A DNA stretch of 64,000 nt from JAOUEA01 sp038249195 (GTDB lineage: Bacteria > Actinomycetota > UBA4738 > HRBIN12), in assembly GCA_038249195.1 (NCBI GenBank), contig JBBRWM010000002.1:248001-312000 (forward strand), written 5' to 3'. The notes beneath the pieces were generated by a model that was not told the origin of the DNA, did not search any database, and worked only from the letters and a program-made list of their open reading frames with translations. Position numbers and translations under genes: made by a program. Of the stretch, positions 25,652 to 33,696 are shown piece after piece (the stretch's first letter is position 1; every line of letters begins with the position of its first letter).

Positions 25652-25691
25652 CGTAGGTACACGCACATACCGGCGAGAACGGTCAGGGCCT

Positions 25692-26063
25692 ATGCCGCTC
25701 AGCGATCACGAGCAACGCATCCTCGAAGAGATCGAACGACGCCTGGCCGAGGACGACCCGAAGCTCGTCGAGCAGGTCGGGCGCACGGATCTCTACACGC
25801 ACCTGTCCCGCAGGATCCGGCTGGCCGCGCTCGCGTTCCTGGTGGGTGCCCTGCTGCTGCTCCTGTTCGTCGTGTCCCCGTGGGTCGCGGCCATCGGCTT
25901 CGTGATGATGGTGCTCTCCGCGCTGCTCATCTACCGCTACCTCGGCCAGCTCGGACGTGACCAGGTCCGGGCCATGCAGCAGGAGGGTCGGTTGTCGATG
26001 ACGGGGCTGCTGGGGCGGATCGCCGCGCGGTTCCGACCGCCCGGTCCGTCGTCGGACTCCTAG
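25692..26063 (+). CDS. DUF3040 family membrane protein
   Basis: 123 residues. The N-terminus MPLSDHEQRILEEIERRLAEDDPKL is the DUF3040 signature, followed by two adjacent hydrophobic helices and a short basic tail. In many actinobacteria this gene lies close to the mraZ/dcw region, as here (6 kb away). Function is unknown. It has its own strong -10 box. Confidence 0.9.
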   Translation: MPLSDHEQRILEEIERRLAEDDPKLVEQVGRTDLYTHLSRRIRLAALAFLVGALLLLLFVVSPWVAAIGFVMMVLSALLIYRYLGQLGRDQVRAMQQEGRLSMTGLLGRIAARFRPPGPSSDS

Positions 26064-26153
26064 GACTCCTAGGAGATCGCGCGCCTTCGCGTGCCTCGAT
26101 GGTCACATCGCTAGCCCGTTCGGGTGGTTCTGCGACCGTCGTGACCTCAACGC

Positions 26154-26183
26154 TTGCCGCCCTCACGCGCGCTGGTGTACAAC
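26154..26183 (+). promoter_or_regulatory. Candidate promoter of the MerR-like gene
   Basis: TTGCCG (26154-26159) and TACAAC (26178-26183) are 18 bp apart, about 115 nt before ATG 26297. The rest of the 233-nt gap after the DUF3040 gene shows only a short tandem repeat at its start. Confidence 0.35.
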
Positions 26184-26296
26184 GAGGGCCCCTTCCCCAA
26201 AGGGCGCGTGAGCGTCGACCGGAGGTTCAGCCTTCGTCGCGGCACCCGCCGAGAACCGTGATCCGCAGGTTGATGATCGAGGGGGCACGCGACGGC

Positions 26297-26779
26297 ATGG
26301 AGGGATTCACCACCCATCAGGCATGCAAGTTCACGGGGTGCACGTCGCGACAGCTCAGGTACTGGGACCAGATCGGATTGGTGGAGCCCACGGTGCAGAG
26401 CACGGGGGGGCGCCCCGGCGTTCCGCGGCTCTACGCGTTCCGCGACCTCGTCGCGCTTCGGGTCGTGAAGTCGTTGCTGGACGGCGGGATGTCGCTGCAG
26501 CGGGTCCGGCGCTCGTGGGATTTCCTCAACAAGAAGGCGGGCTTGGATCGGCATCTGTCGGAGGTCAAGCTCGTCACCGACGGGCAGAGCATCTTCAAGA
26601 TCTGCCGGCGTGAGGGCGAGGTGGTCGACGCCCTGCGGGAGGGACAGATGGCGTTCTTCGTCGCCATCGACGACATCGCGACGGGCGTGCAGACGAACGT
26701 TCGTCAGTTCGAAGAAGACCGCGAGCGGTTCGTGCGCGCGCTCCGCGAGGCCGCCGCGCACACCGCCACGGGCGCGTAG
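26297..26779 (+). CDS. MerR-family transcriptional regulator
   Basis: 160 residues. The N-terminal winged helix GFTTHQACKFTGCTSRQLRYWDQIGLVEP and wing GRPGVPRLYAFRDLVALRVVKSLLDGGMSLQRVRR are typical MerR/MlrA DNA-binding features. The C-terminal 80 residues lack the cysteine or histidine pattern of metal sensors, so the signal is unknown. Similar short regulators are conserved in actinobacteria next to cell-wall genes. An in-frame ATG 24 nt upstream is an alternative start. Confidence 0.85.
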   Translation: MEGFTTHQACKFTGCTSRQLRYWDQIGLVEPTVQSTGGRPGVPRLYAFRDLVALRVVKSLLDGGMSLQRVRRSWDFLNKKAGLDRHLSEVKLVTDGQSIFKICRREGEVVDALREGQMAFFVAIDDIATGVQTNVRQFEEDRERFVRALREAAAHTATGA

Positions 26780-26812
26780 CCCGCGGCCCCGCGCCTGGGA
26801 GCGAACCCTTCC

Positions 26813-29077
26813 TCAGCGATCCCAGCGGTAGCGGCCGCGGATCCGCGCCGCCCACGGCGTTCCCCGGCGCAGATCCTCCAGCGTGGTGTGGGCGGCCTTG
26901 GTGGCTGCGCGCGCGTCCTCGTCGGCGGGCTCGCGCGGCGCGTACGCGGCCCCCGAGGTGATCGAGGTGAGGCGCTCCAGGTCGCCGTCTCGCAGCAGCC
27001 CCGACGCCGTCACGCGTCGCCGATACTCCTCGAGCGTCTCCCCCTCGCCGCGGGCGAAGCCGAGTTCGGCCGCCCGTTCGGCGAACACGTCGAAGGTGGT
27101 GAGGATCAAGGCCCGCGGCCGTCCACCCGTCCGCGCGATCCGCATGCGCCGACGGAGGGCGCGCGCCGCGGGAAGCAGCAGCAGGGTCAGGAGGACGAGT
27201 CCGGCTGCGATGAGGAGCAGACGTCGCGCGTTGGGGCCGCTCGGCGTCGCCACCGGCTCGGCGGACGGCAAGACCCCGGCGCTTCCGCCTTCGCGGGCGT
27301 TGAGGTCCGCTGCCTTGGTCAGCTGGCGCCCCGAGGGCTTGCGCGTCCCGCGGGATCCGTTGCCGAGGTTCGAGCAATGCTTCGTGGGGCAGGACGCGGA
27401 GACCGGGCTGTTGTAGACGGTCGCGACCGGATTCACCCGGGTGGGGGTGGGTTCGAACGGAAGCCAGCCGTAGCCGGAGAACAGGACCTCCACCCATGCG
27501 TGCGCGTCCTGGTTGGTGACGGTCCACGACTCCGGGTCCTCCGCGCTCTGCGTCCCGCTCGTGTAGCCCACGACGACCCGCGAGGGGATCCCCATCTCGC
27601 GCAGCAACACGGCCATCGCGGCGGCGAACTGCTGGCAGAAGCCCACGCGGGACTTCGTGAGGAAGTCCAATAGGGCGCCGGCGTCGTCGCGCTTCGGGGT
27701 GGAGATGTCATAGGTGAACGCACCGCTGTCGCGCAGATAGTCCTGGATGGCGATCACCTTGTCGTAGGCCGTGGTCGCGCCCCGTGTCTCCCGCTCGGCG
27801 ATGGCGGCGACCGCCGGATCCACCGACGGGTCCACCGTCACGTAGCGCTGGGCCTGGGCGGGGGTGGGCGTGGCGGCCGCGCGGAGCTGTTCGGGCGTGG
27901 GCTGGAGCTGCAACGACGTCTCCGTGTACTGGGTCCCGGCGTCCAACCCGTCGATGCCGACCGATCCCGACACCGGATCCCAGGTGGCGTCGGTGCCCAG
28001 TTGCACCGACTGCGGCGGATAGCCGATCGGCAGCCACCCCCCGTTGAGGTCGGCGTCGGTCTCGAAGGACTGCTGCACCGGCTGTGGCAAGAGCGACGTG
28101 ATCTCCGGGGAGAGCAGGGACGTGGCCGTGGACAGGTCGGTCGGAAGCGGCGTGGTGCTCGGTTGGGGGTCCTGGGACCACTCCACCCCGTTGAAGTCGG
28201 GCAAGGCGACCAGGCGGTAGTAGCTCGGTGTGCTCGTATGCACGGTGAAGACGTCCCGCCGGTCACGCTGCTGGAGGTCGTTGGCCACCGAGACCAGCGG
28301 GCTCACGCTCACGCTATCGCCGTTGCCACCGCTGAGGTCCAGGACCGCCTTCGAACCGAATCCGGGCAGGATGACGGGAGCGATCAAGGCGAGGCCCATG
28401 GCGGCGAACGCCATCCCGCGTGCGCTCTTGCTCGCCGTCGTGCTGAGTCGGGCCTGCCGCCCCGGGCCGCTCCACACCGGACCCCAGCCCTGGAGTCGGC
28501 GCAGTCCGTCGGCGAAGACCACCACGAGCGCGGCGGCGAGGAACAGCAGCCCGTACACGGGCCGGATGAACTCCTCCAAGACGGTGTCGGCGAACGCGAC
28601 CAGGGCGATGGGCGGCAGGAGCGCCAGCAACGGGCTCCCCGCGCGGAATGCGAGCGCGTGCGCCGAGAAGACCGCCGCCCAGGTCGCCGTGAGCGCGGCC
28701 AGCACGAGCGGGGCGAGCGGCGCGGTGGGAGCCACCTGGCGGCGCGCCTCCTGCCCCACGAGCGTGGAGGCGTCCGCGATCGCGCGCAACGTCTCCCAGG
28801 TCGGCAGCCCGTGCCAGGTTGTGCTCGGGAAGATCAGGAGGCCCACCACCACCAGCAGGCCGACCGCGCTCACCAGGGTGGCAAGCAGGAGGTTGCGCCG
28901 CTCCATCGCACAGGCGATCGCCGCCGAGACGAGCGCCGCCGCGATGATCCGATAGGACGTCGATGCGCCCACGAAGACGCGACCGATCGCCATCGCCGTG
29001 GTCACACCCAACAGGGCCGTGGCCGCGAGGGCGATCAGACGCTGCGTGCGAGCGGGCGTTCCTGCGGCGTGTGCCAT
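26813..29077 (-). CDS. Membrane-anchored transglutaminase-like protein (TgpA type)
   Basis: 754 residues. Six to seven N-terminal helices are followed by a long extracellular region with the transglutaminase core: SRVGFCQQFAAAMAVLLREMGIPSRVVVGY with the catalytic cysteine and DAHAWVEVLFSGYGWLPFEPTP with the histidine and downstream acidic residue. A final helix (RRLLLIAAGLVLLTLLLLP) leads to a cytosolic DUF4129-like tail (GETLEEYRRRV). With MoxR and DUF58 upstream it forms a conserved three-gene set thought to act on the cell envelope; substrates are unknown. The start overlaps the end of the DUF58 gene by 43 nt, so the three are cotranscribed. Confidence 0.87.
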   Translation of the reverse strand: MAHAAGTPARTQRLIALAATALLGVTTAMAIGRVFVGASTSYRIIAAALVSAAIACAMERRNLLLATLVSAVGLLVVVGLLIFPSTTWHGLPTWETLRAIADASTLVGQEARRQVAPTAPLAPLVLAALTATWAAVFSAHALAFRAGSPLLALLPPIALVAFADTVLEEFIRPVYGLLFLAAALVVVFADGLRRLQGWGPVWSGPGRQARLSTTASKSARGMAFAAMGLALIAPVILPGFGSKAVLDLSGGNGDSVSVSPLVSVANDLQQRDRRDVFTVHTSTPSYYRLVALPDFNGVEWSQDPQPSTTPLPTDLSTATSLLSPEITSLLPQPVQQSFETDADLNGGWLPIGYPPQSVQLGTDATWDPVSGSVGIDGLDAGTQYTETSLQLQPTPEQLRAAATPTPAQAQRYVTVDPSVDPAVAAIAERETRGATTAYDKVIAIQDYLRDSGAFTYDISTPKRDDAGALLDFLTKSRVGFCQQFAAAMAVLLREMGIPSRVVVGYTSGTQSAEDPESWTVTNQDAHAWVEVLFSGYGWLPFEPTPTRVNPVATVYNSPVSASCPTKHCSNLGNGSRGTRKPSGRQLTKAADLNAREGGSAGVLPSAEPVATPSGPNARRLLLIAAGLVLLTLLLLPAARALRRRMRIARTGGRPRALILTTFDVFAERAAELGFARGEGETLEEYRRRVTASGLLRDGDLERLTSITSGAAYAPREPADEDARAATKAAHTTLEDLRRGTPWAARIRGRYRWDR

Positions 29078-30264
29078 CGCTGATTCAACCTCATGGACGG
29101 GGGGAGGACGATGCAATCCCAGCCCGCGCGCGTGAGCGCCAGCCGGGCCTGGGTCGCGCGGCCCTCCATCTGCGACTGCTGTTCGGCGGGCAGCGTGCCG
29201 GGGTCTGCGGGATAGATCAGCACCGCGAGCTTGGGACCGAACCCCGAGGCGCTGCGGATGAGCGAGGGGAGCTCGGCGGGGTCGGGAGGCCCGCTGACGA
29301 GCACCATCGACGTGTCGCCGGTGGCGCCCGCGCGCAGATGCGCGAGCGCGGGGCCGATGGTGCGCGCGGGCCCGTGGCCGACGCCCGCCATCGTGTCGAG
29401 GAAGGCCTCCTCCGTCACGGGGGAGGCCGGCGTGTCCGCGGTGCCCAGGCGCAAGGAGAACCCGCGGCGGACGAGCAAGACGCCGAGGGTCGCGGCCACC
29501 GAGACGGCGCGCTCGAACGCCGGCGTGCGGATCTGGCCGAGCGCGGCCGCGCGGTTGTCGAAGAAGACCAGCCCGTGCGCGCGGCGCCGGGACTCGTCCT
29601 GACGGATCATCAAGTGACCCGTGCGCGCCACCGAGGCCCAGTGCAGCCGGCGCAGGTCATCGCCCTCCTGGTACTCGCGCAGGGTGTAGTAGTCCTGCCC
29701 GGTCCGGAACAGCTGCCGCGCCCGGGAGGCCCCGAAACTCGGCCCCGAGGTCGGGTCGGGGGCCGTGGCGAGATCTTCGATCTCCGGCGTCACGAGCAGA
29801 TCCTCGAATTCGTCGAACTCCATGCGCCGTCGGGTGAGGGCGAAGGGATCCGACAGGTCGAGCGTGATGGGTCCGAGCCGGTAGCGTCCGCGATCTTGTG
29901 GCAGGACCGTGTAGGACACGCGCTGGGTGGCGTGCCCGGGGATCCCCGAGACCACGAGGCGCGCGGGACGTCCGAGCGACGAGGGGAGCCGGTCTTCCAT
30001 GAGCATGAACGAGGTGGGGGCCGCAGCGTGGTTCTCCAGGTCGATGGCGACCGTGACGCGCGTGCCGGGGCCCACGCGCACATCGGACAGGCGTCGGCGA
30101 AGCGCGATGCGGTGGCGGCCCCGAGAGGTCAGCAGCCCCGCGAGGAACGGCAGCGCCGCAAGCCCGACGCCCACGACCTCCATGCCGGGGGATCCCACGA
30201 TCCGAGCCGTGACCCACAGCGCGAGGCCCGCGACGAAGACGGCGACGCCGCGGCCCGTCAGCAT
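29035..30264 (-). CDS. DUF58 domain protein (MoxR-associated)
   Basis: 409 residues. Two N-terminal helices are followed by a beta-rich region and the DUF58 signature RTGQDYYTLREYQEGDDLRRLHWASVARTGHLMIRQDE (about 190-230), then a von Willebrand A-like domain with VFFDNRAA. It partners MoxR ATPases in the family, probably as an adaptor. It starts on the last base of the moxR stop (TGATG). Confidence 0.9.
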   Translation of the reverse strand: MLTGRGVAVFVAGLALWVTARIVGSPGMEVVGVGLAALPFLAGLLTSRGRHRIALRRRLSDVRVGPGTRVTVAIDLENHAAAPTSFMLMEDRLPSSLGRPARLVVSGIPGHATQRVSYTVLPQDRGRYRLGPITLDLSDPFALTRRRMEFDEFEDLLVTPEIEDLATAPDPTSGPSFGASRARQLFRTGQDYYTLREYQEGDDLRRLHWASVARTGHLMIRQDESRRRAHGLVFFDNRAAALGQIRTPAFERAVSVAATLGVLLVRRGFSLRLGTADTPASPVTEEAFLDTMAGVGHGPARTIGPALAHLRAGATGDTSMVLVSGPPDPAELPSLIRSASGFGPKLAVLIYPADPGTLPAEQQSQMEGRATQARLALTRAGWDCIVLPPSMRLNQRWHTPQERPLARSV

Positions 30265-31235
30265 CAGCCCTCCGCCACGGGCACCGCGACGTCGTTGAGG
30301 AGCTCCGTCAAGATCACATCGGCCGAGCGTCCGGTCATGACCGCGTCCGCCGTCACGATCACGCGGTGGGCGAGCACCGGGAGGGCGAGTCGCTTCACGT
30401 CGTCGGGGACCACGAAGTCGCGTTCCTCGGAGGCCGCCATGGCGCGGGCGGCCCGCAGGACCATGATCGATGCCCGCGGACTGGCGCCCAGGTAGAGGTC
30501 CGAGTGCTTCCGCGTGGACTCCACGAGGCTCACGATGTAGCGTCGGATGGCCGGCGCCACGTGCACCTGGCGTGCCTGCTCGATCATGGTGGCGACGGCC
30601 GGGGCGTCGGCCACGGGAGAGATCTCGCCGAGCGTGGACACGCCCGTGTGGCTCGCGAGGATGTCGGCCTCGACATCGGCGTCGGGATAGCCGATGGACA
30701 GCCGCAGCATGAAACGGTCGAGCTGCGCCTCCGGCAGCGGGTAGGTGCCCTCGTGTTCGATCGGGTTCTGCGTGGCGATCACCATGAACGGCGTCCCGAG
30801 CGGATGCGTCATCGTGTCCACCGTCACCTGCCGCTCTTCCATGCACTCCAGCAGCGCCGACTGGGTCTTGGGTGAGGCGCGGTTGATCTCGTCTCCGAGC
30901 ACGATGTTCGCGAAGATGGCCCCCGGCTTGAACTCGAAGTCGCGTTGCTCCTGATTGAAGACGTTCACCCCGGTCACGTCCGTCGGGAGCAGGTCGGGCG
31001 TGAACTGGATCCGGCGGAACGAGCAGTCGATCGAACGGGCCATGGCCTTGGCGAGCATGGTCTTGCCCACGCCCGGTACGTCCTCGATCAGCAGGTGGCC
31101 CTCTGCCACGAGCGCCACGAGGGCGAGTCGGATCTCGGCGTTCTTCCCTCGAACCACCTGCTCGATGTTGGTCTCGATCTCGCGGAACTTGGCGGCGAAG
31201 GGCTGCCAGTCTTGCGGTCGTTCGCGAACCTCCAC
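30264..31235 (-). CDS. MoxR-type AAA+ ATPase
   Basis: About 323 residues. Walker A EDVPGVGKTMLAKA, Walker B VLGDEINRASPKTQSALLE, sensor 1 ATQNPIEHEGTYPLPEAQLDRF and a C-terminal helical lid with GASPRASIMVLRAAR are all present. MoxR ATPases act as chaperones that mature or activate partner complexes, here probably the DUF58 and transglutaminase proteins encoded downstream. GTG 31235 is preferred because GGAG lies 6 nt upstream; GTG 31241 would sit directly on that site. Confidence 0.92.
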   Translation of the reverse strand: MEVRERPQDWQPFAAKFREIETNIEQVVRGKNAEIRLALVALVAEGHLLIEDVPGVGKTMLAKAMARSIDCSFRRIQFTPDLLPTDVTGVNVFNQEQRDFEFKPGAIFANIVLGDEINRASPKTQSALLECMEERQVTVDTMTHPLGTPFMVIATQNPIEHEGTYPLPEAQLDRFMLRLSIGYPDADVEADILASHTGVSTLGEISPVADAPAVATMIEQARQVHVAPAIRRYIVSLVESTRKHSDLYLGASPRASIMVLRAARAMAASEERDFVVPDDVKRLALPVLAHRVIVTADAVMTGRSADVILTELLNDVAVPVAEG

Positions 31236-31584
31236 GGTCACCTCCAGCGCAACCCGACCATCTTACGGCCCACAACCACCACGGGCTACCGGCGTCCCCG
31301 CCGCGGCGCGTCCTCGGCGAGGCCCCGGCGTCGATGCTCGGCACTGGGGATGCACAGTCTGTGCGTTCGACATGTCGTGAAGGTGTACGCGCGCGGACGC
31401 CGTTGCGGTTGTGTTCACGCGACGCTCTCCCAGGGGACGGGCCGGCCCGTGCGCGGACGCCCCGCGCGGCCCCTGTTCGCAACTCCTGGGCATCGCGTCC
31501 GGGCCGGCCCTCCGCCGCAGAGATTACACGCTTGTGATTCCCACGCAACGGCGGCGCGCGCGAGTCGCAAGCTACACTCGGTCC
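31236..31584. other. 349-nt intergenic region between divergent moxR and HNH genes
   Basis: No coding sequence is convincing here. It has several GC-rich inverted pieces (for example GGGCCGGCCC at 31501-31510) and, near the HNH gene, an AT-richer stretch at 31522-31540 containing TTACAC and TTGTGA as an imperfect dyad. It should carry the moxR promoter on the minus strand and the HNH promoter on the plus strand. I see no RNA gene. Confidence 0.5.
31573..31578 (+). promoter_or_regulatory. Candidate leaderless -10 (TACACT) of the HNH gene
   Basis: TACACT ends 6 nt before ATG 31585, which would put the transcription start at the ATG. No ribosome site is present. Confidence 0.55.
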
Positions 31585-32067
31585 ATGGGACGCGCGCTCG
31601 TCCTCAATGCTACGGACGCGCCGCTGGCGGTGGTGCCGGCGCGCCGTGCCGTGGTGCTCGTCCTCAAGGACAAGGCGGAGGTCGTCTTATCCAACGGGAT
31701 GGTGTTCCATGCGGAGCGGATCGCGATGGAGGCTCCATCCGTCGTGCGCCTGCGTCGCTACGTTCGCATCCCGTACCGACCGCATGCGCCGCTCACCCGC
31801 CGGGCGGTGTTCGCCCGCGATGCGTGGTCCTGCCAATACTGCGGGGCCGCGGCCGAGAACCTCGATCACGTGATCCCCAAGTCGCGCGGCGGCATGCACA
31901 CCTGGGAGAACGTCGTCGCGGCGTGTCGTCGGTGCAATGCCAAGAAGGAAGACCGCACCCCGGCCGAGGCGGGGTTCCGTCTCGCGCGCCAGCCCTTCGC
32001 CCCGCGTGACGGCTTCCATCTCACCCTCGGTCACCCCGAGCCCGGCTGGGATCTCTACCTCCTCTAG
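31585..32067 (+). CDS. HNH endonuclease family protein
   Basis: 160 residues. The first 70 residues form a small beta domain (ALVLNATDAPLAVVPARRAVVLVL). The HNH core follows: CQYCG (C83, C86), NLDHVIPKSRGG (D94, H95), TWENVVAACRRCN (N109, C114, C117); the two CxxC pairs bind structural zinc. This short form is widespread and chromosomal in actinobacteria, often with no restriction partner, and its role (DNA repair or RNA processing) is not established. The gene looks leaderless. Confidence 0.88.
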   Translation: MGRALVLNATDAPLAVVPARRAVVLVLKDKAEVVLSNGMVFHAERIAMEAPSVVRLRRYVRIPYRPHAPLTRRAVFARDAWSCQYCGAAAENLDHVIPKSRGGMHTWENVVAACRRCNAKKEDRTPAEAGFRLARQPFAPRDGFHLTLGHPEPGWDLYLL

Positions 32068-32182
32068 CGGCCCGAGTCGGCCCGGCCTTCCGCGCGCCCA
32101 GGCGCGCCGGCCCCAGCCTGCACCCTCCGCGGCGCGCCCCTGTGCTGCGTGGCGCCGATCCCGAGCCTCGTTGCGAGGCAAT

Positions 32183-32196
32183 CGAACAGCAGTTCG
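32183..32196 (+). promoter_or_regulatory. LexA-type palindrome upstream of mraZ/dcw (CGAACAGCAGTTCG)
   Basis: This matches the CGAAC-N4-GTTCG LexA box at all ten fixed positions and lies 13 bp before the -35 of the presumed mraZ promoter. It is the second such palindrome I found; the first sits on the DUF6504 promoter. Position upstream of the -35 makes the mode of action unclear. Confidence 0.6.
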
Positions 32197-32209
32197 GGCG
32201 CATCCTTCA

Positions 32210-32238
32210 TTGACGTGGTGGAGTGAAGGTGGCATAAA
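32210..32238 (+). promoter_or_regulatory. Presumed promoter of the dcw operon
   Basis: TTGACG (32210-32215) and CATAAA (32233-32238) are spaced 17 bp, giving a start near 32245, about 26 nt before the mraZ GTG. The MraZ-box-like repeats overlap it. Confidence 0.6.
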
Positions 32239-32253
32239 CGTGGGGCTCAGTGG
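32218..32253 (+). promoter_or_regulatory. MraZ-box-like GTGG repeat array
   Basis: GTGG occurs at 32218, 32229, 32240 and 32250, that is at 11, 11 and 10 bp steps on one face of the helix, with a degenerate GGGG at 32260. MraZ is known to autorepress by binding repeated GTGG/TGGG-containing boxes with about this period. The array overlaps the -10 and the start point, so repression of the whole dcw operon is expected. Confidence 0.7.
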
Positions 32254-32270
32254 AGGAAAGGGGAGGAGGC

Positions 32271-32699
32271 GTGACCGAACTGCTCGGCACGCACAGCTAC
32301 CAGCTCGACCCCAAGGGACGGGTGTCGCTGCCGGCGAGGTTCCGCGAGGCCTTCGCCGACGGCATCTGGCTGACGATCGGCCAGGACGGCTGTCTCTTCG
32401 TCTTCCCCAGGGCCGAGTGGCAGCGACGCTCCGACGAGGTCGCGTCTTCGCCCCTTTCCGACGCCGACGGTCGCGCGTACTCGCGGCTGTTCTTCGGCGC
32501 CTCCGACGAGGCGAAGCTGGACAGCCAAGGTCGCGTGACGATCACGCAGCGGCTGCGGGACGCGGTCGGCATCCGCAAAGAAGTGGTGGTGCTCGGGGTC
32601 CGGGACCGGATGGAGATCTGGGACCGGGAGAGCTACGAGCGCTACGAACGATCCTTCGCCGGCCCCTATCAGGCCGGCACGCTCGATCCCAGGAGGTAG
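32271..32699 (+). CDS. mraZ: Transcriptional regulator MraZ
   Basis: 142 residues made of two AbrB-like halves. Each has the DxKGR motif: LDPKGRVSLPARFREAF near residue 15 and LDSQGRVTITQRLRDAVG near 85. The ring-shaped protein binds the repeats ahead of its own gene and controls division genes. GTG 32271 begins VTELLGTHSYQLD, the standard family N-terminus, and lies 4-5 nt after a GGGGAGG; a GTG at 32250 would lie inside the GTGG repeats. First gene of the dcw cluster. Confidence 0.95.
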   Translation: MTELLGTHSYQLDPKGRVSLPARFREAFADGIWLTIGQDGCLFVFPRAEWQRRSDEVASSPLSDADGRAYSRLFFGASDEAKLDSQGRVTITQRLRDAVGIRKEVVVLGVRDRMEIWDRESYERYERSFAGPYQAGTLDPRR

Positions 32700-32703
32700 A
32701 ACG

Positions 32704-32826
32704 GTGGCAACTTCCCCGAACAAGCTCGGCGTCGAGGTACGGCAGAGCCTCTCGCTGATCGGCATCACGGCGCTCACCCTGTTGGCCTCCATCGGGATCG
32801 GCCTGCTGGCCGGTCGTCTCGGCTGA
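32704..32826 (+). CDS. Small single-pass membrane protein between mraZ and rsmH
   Basis: 40 residues: a polar N-terminus (MATSPNKLGVEVRQ when GTG is read as Met) followed by one hydrophobic helix of about 22 residues ending GLLAGRLG. AGGAGG lies 7 nt before GTG 32704, one of the best ribosome sites in the window. It starts 4 nt after the mraZ stop and ends 3 nt before the rsmH TTG, so it fills the gap exactly and probably couples rsmH translation. Small membrane proteins of the divisome are easily missed. Function unknown; family not recognised. Confidence 0.7.
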   Translation: MATSPNKLGVEVRQSLSLIGITALTLLASIGIGLLAGRLG

Positions 32827-32829
32827 GCG

Positions 32830-33696
32830 TTGGACGAGGGCATCGAGCCGCCGCCGCACGCCCCGGTCATGGTCGAGGAGGTCGTGGCGTTCCTGCGGGG
32901 TCGCCGGGTGGTCCTCGACCTCACGCTCGGCGCCGGCGGGCACGCGGCCGCGCTGCTCGAGTCGGGGGTCGAGGCCGTGATCGGCGTCGATCGCGATCCC
33001 CAGGCCCTCGATCTCTCGCGGGAAAGGCTGATGAGCTACGGGCATCGGGTCCGTTACCTTGCGTCGCGGTTCTCCGAGGTCGATGCGAGCGCGGTGGGAG
33101 GCGCGGTGAGCGGCGTCCTGTTCGATCTCGGCGTCTCCTCGATGCAGCTCGACACACCCGCACGCGGGTTCGGCTACCGGGTGGACGGCCCGCTCGACAT
33201 GCGCATGGGAACCCAGGGGCCTTCGGCCGCCGACCTCGTCAACGAGCTCCCCGAGGATGAGCTCGCGGATCTGATCTTCGAGTACGGGCAGGATCGGGCT
33301 TCTCGGCGGATCGCGCGCGCGATCGTGCGCAACCGACCCATCGGGTCGACCGATCAGCTCGCCCGCGTGGTTGCCGGCGCGCTTGGACGCAATCCGGGGG
33401 GCCCCCACCCCGCGAGGCGCACGTTCCAGGCGTTGCGGATCGCGGTCAACCGGGAACTCGAGGAGCTTGCCGCCTCCCTGCCTCAGGCGGTCGGGCTCCT
33501 CGAGCCCGGTGGCCGCGTCGTGGTGATCGCCTATCACTCCCTCGAGGACCGCATCGTGAAGTTCGGCCTTCGCGAGGACGCGCGCCTCGTCGTCCTGACG
33601 AAGAAGCCCCTGCGTCCCGGCGCCGACGAGGTGCGGCGCAACCCGCGTTCGCGCAGCGCCATGCTCCGAGCCGCCGAGCGAACGGAGGCGGCGTGA
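32830..33696 (+). CDS. rsmH: 16S rRNA m4C1402 methyltransferase RsmH (MraW)
   Basis: 288 residues. It N4-methylates C1402 in 16S rRNA. Family blocks are HAPVMVEEVVAFL, DLTLGAGGHAAALLE (SAM loop), GVDRDPQAL, FDLGVSSMQLDTPARGFGY, RTFQALRIAVNRELEEL and VVIAYHSLEDRIVK near the C-terminus. The TTG start has no strong ribosome site and lies 3 nt after the small ORF, suggesting coupling. Confidence 0.95.
   Translation: MDEGIEPPPHAPVMVEEVVAFLRGRRVVLDLTLGAGGHAAALLESGVEAVIGVDRDPQALDLSRERLMSYGHRVRYLASRFSEVDASAVGGAVSGVLFDLGVSSMQLDTPARGFGYRVDGPLDMRMGTQGPSAADLVNELPEDELADLIFEYGQDRASRRIARAIVRNRPIGSTDQLARVVAGALGRNPGGPHPARRTFQALRIAVNRELEELAASLPQAVGLLEPGGRVVVIAYHSLEDRIVKFGLREDARLVVLTKKPLRPGADEVRRNPRSRSAMLRAAERTEAA

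Noticed and set aside
26054..26071. GGACTCCTA repeated twice at the end of the DUF3040 gene
   Set aside because: Only two copies, partly coding and containing the stop codon; too short to call a functional repeat.
26693..26704. Palindrome ACGAACGTTCGT inside the MerR-like gene
   Set aside because: It lacks the 4-bp centre of a LexA box and lies in well-conserved coding sequence, so it is probably incidental.
31241..31548. A minus-strand reading frame covering the gap upstream of moxR and part of the DUF58-moxR region
   Set aside because: It is arginine/proline-rich shadow translation in another frame of the real moxR and DUF58 genes; nothing in the gap itself looks coding.
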